Positions 29,450 to 40,700 of a stretch of DNA of 64,000 bases are shown here, piece by piece. The notes below the pieces were generated by a model. It made no database searches and had not been told where the DNA came from. It saw only the letters and a program-made list of their open reading frames with translations. The stretch comes from Macrosoma leucophasiata (taxonomy: Eukaryota > Arthropoda > Insecta > Lepidoptera > Hedylidae). Positions within the stretch are counted from its first letter, which is position 1; each line of letters opens with the position of its first letter. The DNA lies in the NCBI GenBank assembly GCA_036365455.1, contig JAWQUS010000026.1, positions 15,766,001 to 15,830,000 on the forward strand, read 5' to 3'. The translations under genes were made by a program, and so were the position numbers.

Positions 29450-32400
29450 CCCCCAATAAGCATCACTTGGTACTTAATTGTGAATAGGTAGGTAAAATAA
29501 AACACAACGTGTATTTATGAATAATTTTTTTATTAATTTCACAAAATTATTCATTAAAAGCCACAATTTTGAAGGCTTTTAAGCTGTCAAAGCGATGACG
29601 GTTTAAATATAACACCCATCGTTAAATTCATCAACAGTGAGCTAGTAAACTGGAATTCTGAAGCTATCTATACTACTTTACAAACGTTTACATTTTATAG
29701 AAAATATCCACATATATAATTATTTATGTACTCCATCCGATAGGCAGTAAAGCTTGCAATTTCTATTGCGCTAAGGGTGTCCCGACCGCCCGCAGTAAAT
29801 ATCTATATCATCTTGTATAAACAATGACATTTAAACCCTTAACGTTAACGTGTGAATAAAACTATATTTTACGTATAATAGAACAGCTCAGACCAACCTT
29901 ATAGTAAGCAACACTGACTAATAAGTTTGAAATATGTATTTTGAAGCTAGTTAGTGATGTCTTATCCGAATGTCTTAATCTAAGTCGAGATAAAAGTATA
30001 ATATGATAAGTGATATAGTGTACGATCAGCAACAAAGTTTATGAACATTCGAACAATATTCTAACACTATTACAAAAGCAATGTTCGTCCCTTGTCGCTT
30101 GCCGTACTTAACATGGACTGCAGATTTATGGGAACCTTCATATTACCTACTCCAAATAAATTTATAAATTTTTCAGGTAGGTGTTTAGTACCAACTCACA
30201 AGTAAAAATCACACAAATCGAGCCTAAATTTAAAATGAATTGATACTAAATACAATAGAGGTGATATAAATCTCTACATACAATTATATCTTATTATAAC
30301 TTTTATAGACACAAAAATGCTTCATATCGTTCATACCCCTTTTACAGTTGGAACGCATTCAACGTGGGTCCCACACTAACATTATATTTTAATTTATGAT
30401 TATTTTATAAGAATCTATTTAGCTTAAACCGTAAGCTGCTGATCTGAACAATACTTGGCAGCCATTTTGTAAAAACGTGCACAAAATGTCGACTAAGTGA
30501 CGTATTAGCCTTTTGTCTACATAGAACGCTGTTTATTTTAGGATATAAGGTATAAATATAAATATTTATTGAAAGCTCAATAATTTCAAACCCTTATAAC
30601 GGTGAGGCGTGCCTTTGAATTACATAAATATGTATATTATTATATTTAGCCAAACAGGCAAACAAAGATACAATAGGTAAATATTGCTATAACTTTGTGT
30701 CGAAAACGATATATTTATATCCCGAAAGCTAATCTAAAAGCTAGACATAATAAATATATGAATACCTCAATTCTCCTTGTGATGTTATACAAAAAATATT
30801 AATTTATACGTATTATATACTTAAAAGCTTAAGCAAAAATAAACTCTTTTAATCGTAGGGTCCTATATTATATTAAACTATGTTATCCAACTTTATACCA
30901 AACATTTCAGAAATTGATTAGAGACAGCGAACGCAGACTTCCCTTCACATATGCTGGTATGGTTTACCTTGACATCCTATAATAAAACCACACAAATACT
31001 GATATTTAAATATCATTTGAAAAACTAACCATTTTATATTATTTTAAATTTAACCGTCACACAAATTAAGTCTACGAACGCCACACTAAGTTATTATTAT
31101 TTCTTCATACCGTGCTCACATATATAGCTTTCCAACTACACGCGTGGTACTGAATATACAGAACAGTGTGTGTCTGCGACGTTGGAAGCGAAAACACTTT
31201 TATAATCTACTTAACGCCATCGATTTAACAAATTATTTACACACACCCAATAACCTATGCTTATTAATATCTACTAACATAAGATAATTACGGTAACCAA
31301 ATGAAACGGACATTAATACTAAGTTGTGAAATCACAAGTGATTATTTCACTTCTTTAAACTTTATCCTTTGCCAATAACAAATTATACCAACGCATTGTA
31401 CACAAGCATATAATCTACCGACTAGTGATTAAGGTAACTAACCATACGAGACCAAGATTATTATTGATTATAACACCTTAAAACATTGACTCTTATGTAT
31501 TCTACTAGACAGATATTATAAAAGATACCTGAATCTAATTGAATAACTGAACCATTTGGCGACAAATGGTTATTCAATTTCACAAAATATCACATGTAGA
31601 CTTTAATTCATTAATATTTCCATAATCAAAACTTCAGTTTACTTCATTTCAGTACTGAAAAGTTTTAGTTAGAGTTACTGTTGCATACCTGTTGAAATGA
31701 TACTCAGTTCTTTTCATACATAGTATAGTACAGTATCTCGACAAAACTCTTTAAAAGAGAAGAGATCGTGAGATTCAACTGTACCTACCTTTAAAATAAC
31801 ATTACGATTGAGTTCAGTAAAATGTAAAGCCAAAAATAAACAACGAATAAAAATGCAATATAGCTTAGTACCTGTTTTAAGAAAGCAAAAATAGGAACTT
31901 GATGAAAAGATCTGACCAATATGCACTTAAATAATTATGGAATAGTAGAATACATAAGGATCTGCATAATAATACGATGTTTAAAGAATGACAAAATTAA
32001 ATTTGTCATTTAAATCTATGTATAAAAAACAAAACGTATTTATATTATATTTACCTATATTTATACACATAATCACACCAAAATAATAGAAACTCAATAT
32101 AGGTTTAAGCATATTTATTATAATGTATAAAGACTTATATTTAAGCACTTCGGTAATCGGTAGGTTCATTAATTTTTAAGTAAGTATGGTGTTTGAAAAA
32201 GCATCGTATGCAAAAATTAAGGAAATATGTGCCCTTATGATTACGTTCGTATAATAATTCAGATTTACCTGAATACTTTCCGAAATCAATCCACTATCCA
32301 TTAAGTCCAACACCTAGTGGATACCTATCGGAAAAACGACGAAATTGAGACGATTTAAACGTAATTAATCATAATAACCTTATATTAAAATAATGACTTT

Positions 32401-32716
32401 TCAAACTATCCCCGGAATAAAACATGACTTTGACAGAAACGTTGAAATAAAAACGCTCCGTTTTTAACAACCTAAGTACAAAAAAAATATTTAAGGCACA
32501 GTTACAAACACGACGCGGCATAAAAAGATCTAAGAAATTGTAAACGTAAGGTTCTTTTAGGTGAAGAGTAACAAAATAACTTTTAATAGCAATAAGTGTC
32601 AAAAATTAAATAAAATAAAAGCATTAAAGCAAGAGATTTATGTTTAAAGATATACTAGTCTAAATATATATATTTATCTATCTAGTATGTATATAATCGG
32701 ACCGATCTTTACACGT
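29450..32716 (-). other. Repeat-free AT-rich block, possible Fe65 3' UTR
   Basis: About 3.2 kb with no SINE, MITE or Helitron that I can find, in contrast with the rest of the window. On the minus strand it lies downstream of Fe65 and of a possible alternative terminal exon. It ends near a poly(A) signal (29529-29534). Long AT-rich 3' UTRs are common in neuronal genes, but this is inference. Confidence 0.35.
29529..29534 (-). terminator. Possible poly(A) signal, minus strand
   Basis: AATAAA on the minus strand at the far edge of the repeat-free block. Confidence 0.25.
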
Positions 32717-32949
32717 TTAATTAAAAATATACATCAATATGGCATACGATTCAACTAAAATTCTCGAACAACTCCGGTACGTCGTTCTAGAATTTACCAT
32801 CGGCATCGCTAAGAGATCTTTATCGTCGGGCGTTGTAGCGGAGAGCGGGGTGAGGTGCGGGCGGCGTGCGGATGCTGATGCGGTTGCTGATGCGGATGCG
32901 GATGCACTACGCGGTTCGCTCTCACGCTGCACGGCCCGGTTCGACTTGT
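32717..32949 (-). other. Possible alternative terminal exon of the minus-strand gene
   Basis: Acceptor attattccag before 32949 is followed by GC-rich sequence with coding-like composition. One frame runs KSNRAVQRESEPRSA.. to a TAA at 32717. The frame that would follow the phase-0 donor at 35312 stops at 32809 after 46 residues. A hexamer-like gatgcg repeat underlies the Ser/Ala run. No homology is recognised. Confidence 0.3.
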
Positions 32950-33007
32950 CTGGAATAATTATTTATTTATTTAGTGGCAATTTTAGTATAATATTTATTA
33001 ATAACAA

Positions 33008-33190
33008 GCTGACCCGGCAAACTTTGTATTGCCTCAGAATGAAATAATGTGTCAAAGGTTTGATAGATACGGACTATTTGTGTGGGAAAATAAAATTGTG
33101 AATTTTACTATTTCCTTTCAATTTCTAAATTTTTTCTTACCTTTTAAGCCTTCCCTGGACTTCCAAAACTTGTGACCGATTAATAAATGT
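33008..33190 (-). mobile_element. Helitron-like element, decayed
   Basis: Homologous to 47578-48276 (agctgacccggcaaac, gatacggactatttg); the CTAG end is mutated. Confidence 0.5.
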
Positions 33191-33424
33191 TTTTCAGTGG
33201 TGTTAGTGCATTATAATATCCACTTAGGCAATAGGGCATTGACTGCCTCGTAGCTCTAATCAGTCGCGATGCTGGGGCCATAACAATGATAAAAGAGAGT
33301 GCATCTACTGCGATCCGTTGTCTAGTTTCCGTTGAGATTGGCCGCCTTGACCAAAATTGGTCTGGAGGATGTTATGGCGTTGTAAGCGGCTCTGTGCCTT
33401 ATGCTTACTCACAGTAAGCGAGAG

Positions 33425-34710
33425 AGGCGCGCGGGCGACGCTCGCGAGCGACAGCGGTCGGTACCTGCGGGGTGTGTGTGCGGACTGTACGGAGTGTGCG
33501 GGCGCGGCTCAGGAGGCGCGGCGGCCGGTGAGCGAGCCGACGAGCGACTTGAGCGCCTGCCCGAGCGCGGCGCGCGGGCGACGCTCGCGAGCGACAGCGG
33601 TCGGTACCTGCGGGGTGTGTGTGCGGACTGTGCGGAGTGTGCGGGCGCGGCTCAGGAGGCGCGGCGGCCGGTGAGCGACTTGAGCGCCTGCCCGAGCGCG
33701 GCGCGCGGGCGACGCTCGCGAGCGACAGCGGTCGGTACCTGCGGGGTGTGTGTGCGGACTGTGCGGAGTGTGCGGGCGCGGCTCAGGAGGCGCGGCGGCC
33801 GGTGAACGAGCCGACGAGCGACTTGAGCGCCTGCCCGAGCGCGGCGCGCGGGCGACGCTCGCGAGCGACAGCGGTCGGTACCTGCGGGGTGTGTGTGCGG
33901 ACTGTGCGGAGTGTGCGGGCGCGGCTCAGGAGGCGCGGCGGCCGGTGAGCGAGCCGACGAGCGACTTGAGCGCCTGCCCGAGCGCGGCGCGCGGGCGACG
34001 CTCGCGAGCGACAGCGGTCGGTACCTGCGGGGTGTGTGTGCGGACTGTGCGGAGTGTGCGGGCGCGGCTCAGGAGGCGCGGCGGCCGGTGAGCGAGCCGA
34101 CGAGCGACTTGAGCGCCTGCCCGAGCGCGGCGCGCGGGCGACGCTCGCGAGCGACAGCGGTCGGTACCTGCGGGGTGTGTGTGCGGACTGTGCGGAGTGT
34201 GCGGGCGCGGCTCAGGAGGCGCGGCGGCCGGTGAGCGAGCCGACGAGCGACTTGAGCGCCTGCCCGAGCGCGGCGCGCGGGCGACGCTCGCGAGCGACAG
34301 CGGTCGGTACCTGCGGGGTGTGTGTGCGGACTGTGCGGAGTGTGCGGGCGCGGCTCAGGAGGCGCGGCGGCCGGTGAGCGAGCCGACGAGCGACTTGAGC
34401 GCCTGCCCGAGCGCGGCGCGCGGGCGACGCTCGCGAGCGACAGCGGTCGGTACCTGCGGGGTGTGTGTGCGGACTGTGCGGAGTGTGCGGGCGCGGCTCA
34501 GGAGGCGCGGCGGCCGGTGAGCGAGCCGACGAGCGACTTGAGCGCCTGCCCGAGCGCGGCGCGCGGGCGACGCTCGCGAGCGACAGCGGTCGGTACCTGC
34601 GGGGTGTGTGTGCGGACTGTGCGGAGTGTGCGGGCGCGGCTCAGGAGGCGCGGCGGCCGGTGAGCGAGCCGACGAGCGACTTGAGCGCCTGCCCGAGCGA
34701 GGCGCGCTGT
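33425..34710 (-). repeat. 143-bp GC-rich tandem array derived from the last Fe65 exon
   Basis: The word cgacgctcgcgagcgaca recurs nine times. Most spacings are 143 bases and one is 131. Each unit, read on the minus strand, contains the codons for LGQALKSLVGSLTGRRAS, the stop and about 75 bases of 3' flank. The gene-proximal copy is the real exon end at 34641. Since 143 is not a multiple of 3, open frames across the array shift and are artefacts. Confidence 0.92.
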
Positions 34711-34781
34711 GCGTCGCTGGCTGCGCTCGAAAGCGACACTGCGCCGCCGCCGTGTGCGTCCAGGCACTTCTGGTAGCGGAG
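34641..34781 (-). CDS. APBB: Fe65 terminal exon
   Basis: Acceptor attgcag upstream of 34781. It encodes LRYQKCLDAHGGGAVS to LTGRRAS and the TGA at 34641-34643. The junction AACK|LRYQKCLDA reproduces the C-terminal helix of the Fe65 PTB2 domain. The second half is the template of the 143-bp array. Confidence 0.93.
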   Translation of the reverse strand, partial: LRYQKCLDAHGGGAVSLSSAASDAQRASLGQALKSLVGSLTGRRAS

Positions 34782-37700
34782 CTGCAATTTTTTTTTACAT
34801 GTTTTAAATATTTATTGGAACTCATTGTACACGCAGTAGGTGGTGCATGTTCATGAGAATGCTACTGTGAGAACTCAGTAGCTTTGAACCAATCCTTATA
34901 ATATTCCGAAGACAGTATCGTATCGGTCCAAATTATATCATCCAAACCAAGATCTGAAAAACATAGACTACACCACATAAGATGTAAGTAGCACCTGTTT
35001 GCGGTAGAGTGCCTTTGCAGGTATCATAAATATTGCAGAGCGTGTTCGTCTTAGACTTAAGAATGAAAAAGAAAGAAAGAAGAAATAGTCCATCGGTGTT
35101 TATGCGGTTCACGTGTAGGAGGTCACGAGGAGAGTGCATCATGAACTGGTCGATAAAACCTAAACACTCTACTATCTCCCACTCACTCACTCTAAACTCC
35201 TATCTTATCTACAAAGACCATCTAACTGCGATAAGTGGAAAAAAATCTTTCCAAGATGGAATTTGTTAGCTGATAATAATTATTATTGGAAAGAAATGCG
35301 TTCTGACATACCTTGCAGGCGGCCTCGATGGTCTTGCAGAGCGCGCCGGAGGAGGGCTCGGCGTGGAAGGCGTGCGCCACGAACTGGTCGAGCGGCGTGT
35401 GCACGATGAAGGCGCAGCGCCGCACGTCGCGCCCGATGCCCAGGAACGACAGGTAGCGCACGCGGCACTCCACTACCGGACTCGATTCCTGACAAACGGG
35501 ATTACAATACGTTAAAGATCTGCTGTCACGCTTGAAACCGCCTGACTAATGGTTTTCAAAATATCACAATTCAACATTTGGTATAGTCGCTTAAAATTTT
35601 TGCCCTTAATAAGTAAGCACATACTTATATCAGAGAATATGTAATAATACTACGTATAGAATGGACACTTCGACGTTCCGCCCGATTTCCCCGCATCACA
35701 AAACCCTCTCCCCTCTTATGGGCGACGGTTGGTATTTTGTACGTGCTACGCACACAGATGCGCGTGTAAATACACGTCACTGATTGATGTCTGTGTAACA
35801 GAGACCAAATTAAGCGTTTGTATGAAATTTTGGCGTAGTGTCCGCGGTGTGCTTATATGAAGAAAAAAAACCTATCACACCTACTGATTGTTGATTGATT
35901 GGGTGTCCTCTAACTAGCAAGCTGACTTTAAACGCTTCGGAGGAAGTTTGAACTGCTGAAATACCACCCCAGCTGTGCTCATACCCTCTACAGTGATATT
36001 TATAAAGGGCGTGACAGCATCGGCGACAGGAATCCGGAAGGCGGTTAGGGAGTTGACGTCATTAATTACGTCTATGGTGTTCGCCCAGTACCATGACTTC
36101 AATGGTGCCAAGTGCCTCAAGTGGATATACACTCTCCCTCCTCAGTGATGCTGATCCTTTATGTATCGGCAGCAACAGCAACCGTGTGCGGACTGCGGTG
36201 AGACAATCAATGGCGTCGGTAAGTACATCTATATGCCTCAACTGCAGAGTGTAATAGGCCAATATGACAACACTTAGCCCGTCTTCAGTAATAAGGATCG
36301 TGCGACAGCGTCAACAATAGGGCGTCAAGTGACCAGAGCATGGACGGCGGCGAGCTATATGCATCTCAGCTATCGCGATGAGCAACACGGTGGGGTAGAG
36401 CGACTCGGATCCACTTCCTATTGAATGGTGATAATATAATTAAAGACGCGGGGGCTACTAGGCGCAACGCAAAAAATGCGTGGATGGCGGCGAGGTAGTC
36501 GATGACATCCTTTTTTTTCTTCTTTTTTTTAGTTTTATGTAATTGAAGTGGCAAACAAGCATACAATTCACATTGATGTTAAGTGATGACTGCAACCTAT
36601 AGACACCCACACCAAGACCAAGGCCAAATGCCTCTGTGCCGGAAATTACAGGCCCGTATATTACCGGAACACGATTGTGCTGAACACTACCATTTAGCGG
36701 CAAGTAAATTAGGTAATGCGGTGGTGCCTAAGCCCGCGAGCTCCATCACTGGAGCTCTACCACCAGTAAAAAGCTCATCCATCGGTCTATGACATCCTTG
36801 AGCTCCTAATCTATAAAAAATGGGTACAAACTGTAGCCGCAACACAAAAACACTCACCCCCTCCTCAGTAATAGTAATCATAGATGGAGCGACGGCAACG
36901 GCAACAGGGCGCCAGGCGGACGGGGCGCGGGCGGCGGCGAGGCGGTCGATGGCGTCGTTCAGGACGTCCATGCCGGTGGCGCGCGGCACTTCGGCCGAGC
37001 CCAGGTACCGTGCCCGCACCGTCTTGCGAGGCTCCTCCATTGGCGTTGGGAATGACGCACCTATTGCATAGAAATACGTTTTAGCCACTATTGGACACAT
37101 TAAAATACTGGGCGGAATTTTGCAGTCTTGAGGAAAAATCCAATGACTTCTATGGTTATTTCTTGCCCGTTTTTAGGATCCAGTCCGCTGATTTCTTGAG
37201 CTATCAGATAGGTTTTTTATGTAATGGTAGTGGCAAACAAGCATGCAGTTCACATTGATGTTAAGTGATGACCGCAGCCTATAAAGACACCCACACAAAG
37301 ACCAGAGGTCAAAATGCAGATGCATGGCCACTTCCGATGCCTAAGGTGTTATGCCTCTGTGCCGGAAATTACATGGCCGTACGCCTAGGGGCCAGAAAGT
37401 CTCAGGAAAGCGACAGCGGTTACAGCGAGTGCATGCAAATCACTTTAGGTCTAGTATCTTACCGGACAACGGTATTGATCACTTGGCGGCTAGCAGACCA
37501 GTAGGATGTTGGCTGCAACGAGTGCTCGATCAATAAGCGTTTGCAGGTGTCGTGCAGCACGTTGGCGATGCAGTTTGCTGGCGCCTCCCAATAGAACACC
37601 CTGGCTCAACTGCACCCAGACGGAGGTAGTCCTAGTGTCTTACCGGACAAAGGTGTTGGGTGCCTGGCAGCCGACATGTGTGTAGGAGGCAGCAGTGGGT

Positions 37701-40700
37701 ACAGTGAGCACTCGATCATGACGCGCAGATGCTTGGCGATAAAGTGCGCTAGCTCCCGCAATAGAACACAAGAATCGACTGCACGCAGACGATCTTAGTC
37801 CTAGTCTCTTACCAGACAAAGGTCTTGGTTGCCTGGCGGCCGCCAGGTCAGTGGGACGTGGAGGAGGCTGTAGTGAATGTTCGAACGTGATGCGTTTACA
37901 AATGTCGCGCATTGACGACGAAGCACTGAGTTTTTTCTCCTAATCCTAATGTCTTACCTGATAAAGGTCTTGGTCGCCTGGCAGCCGGCAGGTCCGTGGG
38001 ACGCGGCGGTGGTTGTAAAGAGCGCTCGATCATGATGCGCTTGCAGATGTCACGAAGGGCATTAGCGATGGAGCGCGCGGGTGCCTCGCAGCGGAACACG
38101 TGGCACATGTGCTTGCGGCTCACGCGGTCGCGGGCCACATACGCGAAGTCCCTGGATTGTTGGTTATTGTGAGAATAGTTTTCAATCCTTTAATCAGAAA
38201 GCGCTCGCTTGAACTTACCTCTTAGTTCAGATCTCTTAAGATTATCTCATTAGAAGATCTAATCTAGGAAATCCAATAACAAAGTTCTTACAAACTTTCT
38301 GCATAGATGGATTTTGAATATTACTTAGAGGGTTATTGCATTAGGAGAGATGTTTTATCTTGGTGAGAGAATTCAATAAAAAATTATGTGTTGGGCGCAG
38401 TTGACTTTGTTCTATTCATTTCTCTTTAAATCATTCACACGTTACTTTTATGCGAATATATTTACTAGGGGAGGTTTATTTCAGACCAAAAGTTTAGGTC
38501 TTAAAATACTAAGGTTTCTTTGATCATTCAAAGAAACCTTCGTATTTTAAGACCTAGTTCCTAGTTCGGGCTGTATTTTTTTGGTTGGCGTTATGAGTTA
38601 GGATATAATTCGTTAGTCAACAAATTATTTCCTACTACATTATGATTATTTAATACATATCTTCAAATTGTTTAGAGAAAATTAAAATACCTAATGTGCT
38701 TTCACTACGTAAGCACAACGGTGCCATCGAAAATATAATAAAAGGGGCTCCCCCTATTATTATATTTTCGATGGCCAAGAGTTTTGGACATACTCGAGCG
38801 CGTCAGATTAAGATATGGGAGATATGCACTCTGAGTACCTCCTTCCATCAATCTAATGTTTCTGTATGTGGACGAACCCATAGGGCTACCACCATGAGTT
38901 TACCTCACATCCAAATTGTCAGAATTTTGGATGGGATCTTTCAGTCAATTCGGTAGTAAAATAAAATCTAAGTACGTAGCGACTATTTGTAAAATTTTAA
39001 GGGCGGCTCTTCCGGTGATTTACGATACCTACATACTTTTTACCTATTCGGTGGAGGTACCCAACAAGGTGCAAGGAATCTTAACTCGACGCGCTCTCGC
39101 GTTCTAGTAGGGGATGGAATGGGAACATGTTTCTTTTTTTGAAATTACACAAAAATTGTAAGTACAACACTTAGTAGATTAACTAAAATTGTGCATCTTG
39201 TTAAAATAATTCACAAATAATATAGTGATATGTTGAGTTTAGGCAGTGATTTGATTGTTCGTTGTGCATGCATTAAGTACCTACCTAAAAAGTGTATTTT
39301 TTACCTCATAATAGTGGTAAACAAGCATACAGATTAGGTACCTTTATGGTAAATGAATAATCCAATTTATAGACAACTTAGTACATACGATTAGGTTTAT
39401 AAAAACTAACCCCCTTATTCATAAACGTACTTTAGATACGTTTTAGCTTTAGAATGCTTTGTCTTTGTCAGCTGCATTGTCAAATGTGCAGGATAGACAA
39501 AGACAAAGGAGAGATTAGCAACACTTTAGCTAAAATACGTTTATGAATAAAGCTATAGGGGCGAAATCCACAAACCGCTCTACGATTACGCACTTTCGAT
39601 CGAGTCAAGTTTAAAAAGTCAGATTCATTTCTTTGATTTCATCGATTTTTTTTATTTCATTGGTCGTTAGTCCGCTTGCAAGTGGTCCCCGCATGCTGTA
39701 TATCGACCACAGATCAAAGGGTAGGTGATCTGTGATATCGACCTAGTCATCGACCATTGAAATGAACCTTTAATAATGGCAACCCATTATACGTAACCAA
39801 AGCTGGGCTTTAATAATGGCAACCCATTATACGCAACCAAAGCTGGGCATGAGTCTCTCCCCTTTTTTTTGGGCGGAGGCCTGGAGCTTACTCCACCTCG
39901 CTGCTCCAATGCGGATTGGTGGAGGTGGGTGGGTTAGTGGCCAACCCGCTGTCGGATGTTTTCAAACCGCCCACAAGGCCTCCGACAAGGTTTAACGTCT
40001 CCTATCTATCGATAGCAACCGGGACCGACGGCTTATCGTGCCCTCCGAAGCACGGAAACGCGCATTTAATTTCCCACTAGCGGTCACCTATCACACTACC
40101 CGACCGCGCCCGTAGTGCTTAACCGAGCAGATCGCTTATGATCTACACCAGCCGCCGGGCCATGCGCGCTTCAATCATTCGCATGAAATGAGCCTATAGT
40201 AGTAGACTTCACCGCTTTAGCCAATCGGCCTGCCAGTAACCACCCTAGATAAAGATATCTATGTTGTCGGAGAAAGTTACCTTGTAGTATTAAATTAATA
40301 TTGTTAATTGACAAGTGCGTTGTATATCTAATTATTATTTAAAGTGACAGTTAGTAAGAGTTTAGCACCAGTTTAACAGCGTAACTATCTTCCTAAGACA
40401 GTTATGTACCTTTCTTCTCAATTATTTATTACACGTTCTCTTTAGTTTTATAAATATATACTTGGCTGCATTGGATCATAATAAATCATTTACCACAAAA
40501 GTGGACTGCACGTTTGTTTTACAAAGCTTATGGTAGTGAATTTTAAGGTGCTCTAAGAAATAATAAGATATCAACGAAAACTTATAAATAGAGTCCCAAA
40601 GAAATCAAACCGCGAACGTCAACTAAACCTACCTTTCACTACTCCAAGAAGGCAATTTGAGAAGAAAATTGTGTGTTAATCCAATTTTTGACATTACGCT

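Noticed and set aside
33425..34710. Regular repeats that could be mistaken for a CRISPR-like array
   Set aside because: The whole 143-bp unit is conserved with no variable spacers, and the genome is animal.
33357..34776. A ladder of plus- and minus-strand open frames of about 113 codons
   Set aside because: They are frame products of the GC-rich 143-bp array; the frame shifts each unit and the real coding is only the first 46 codons of the terminal Fe65 exon.
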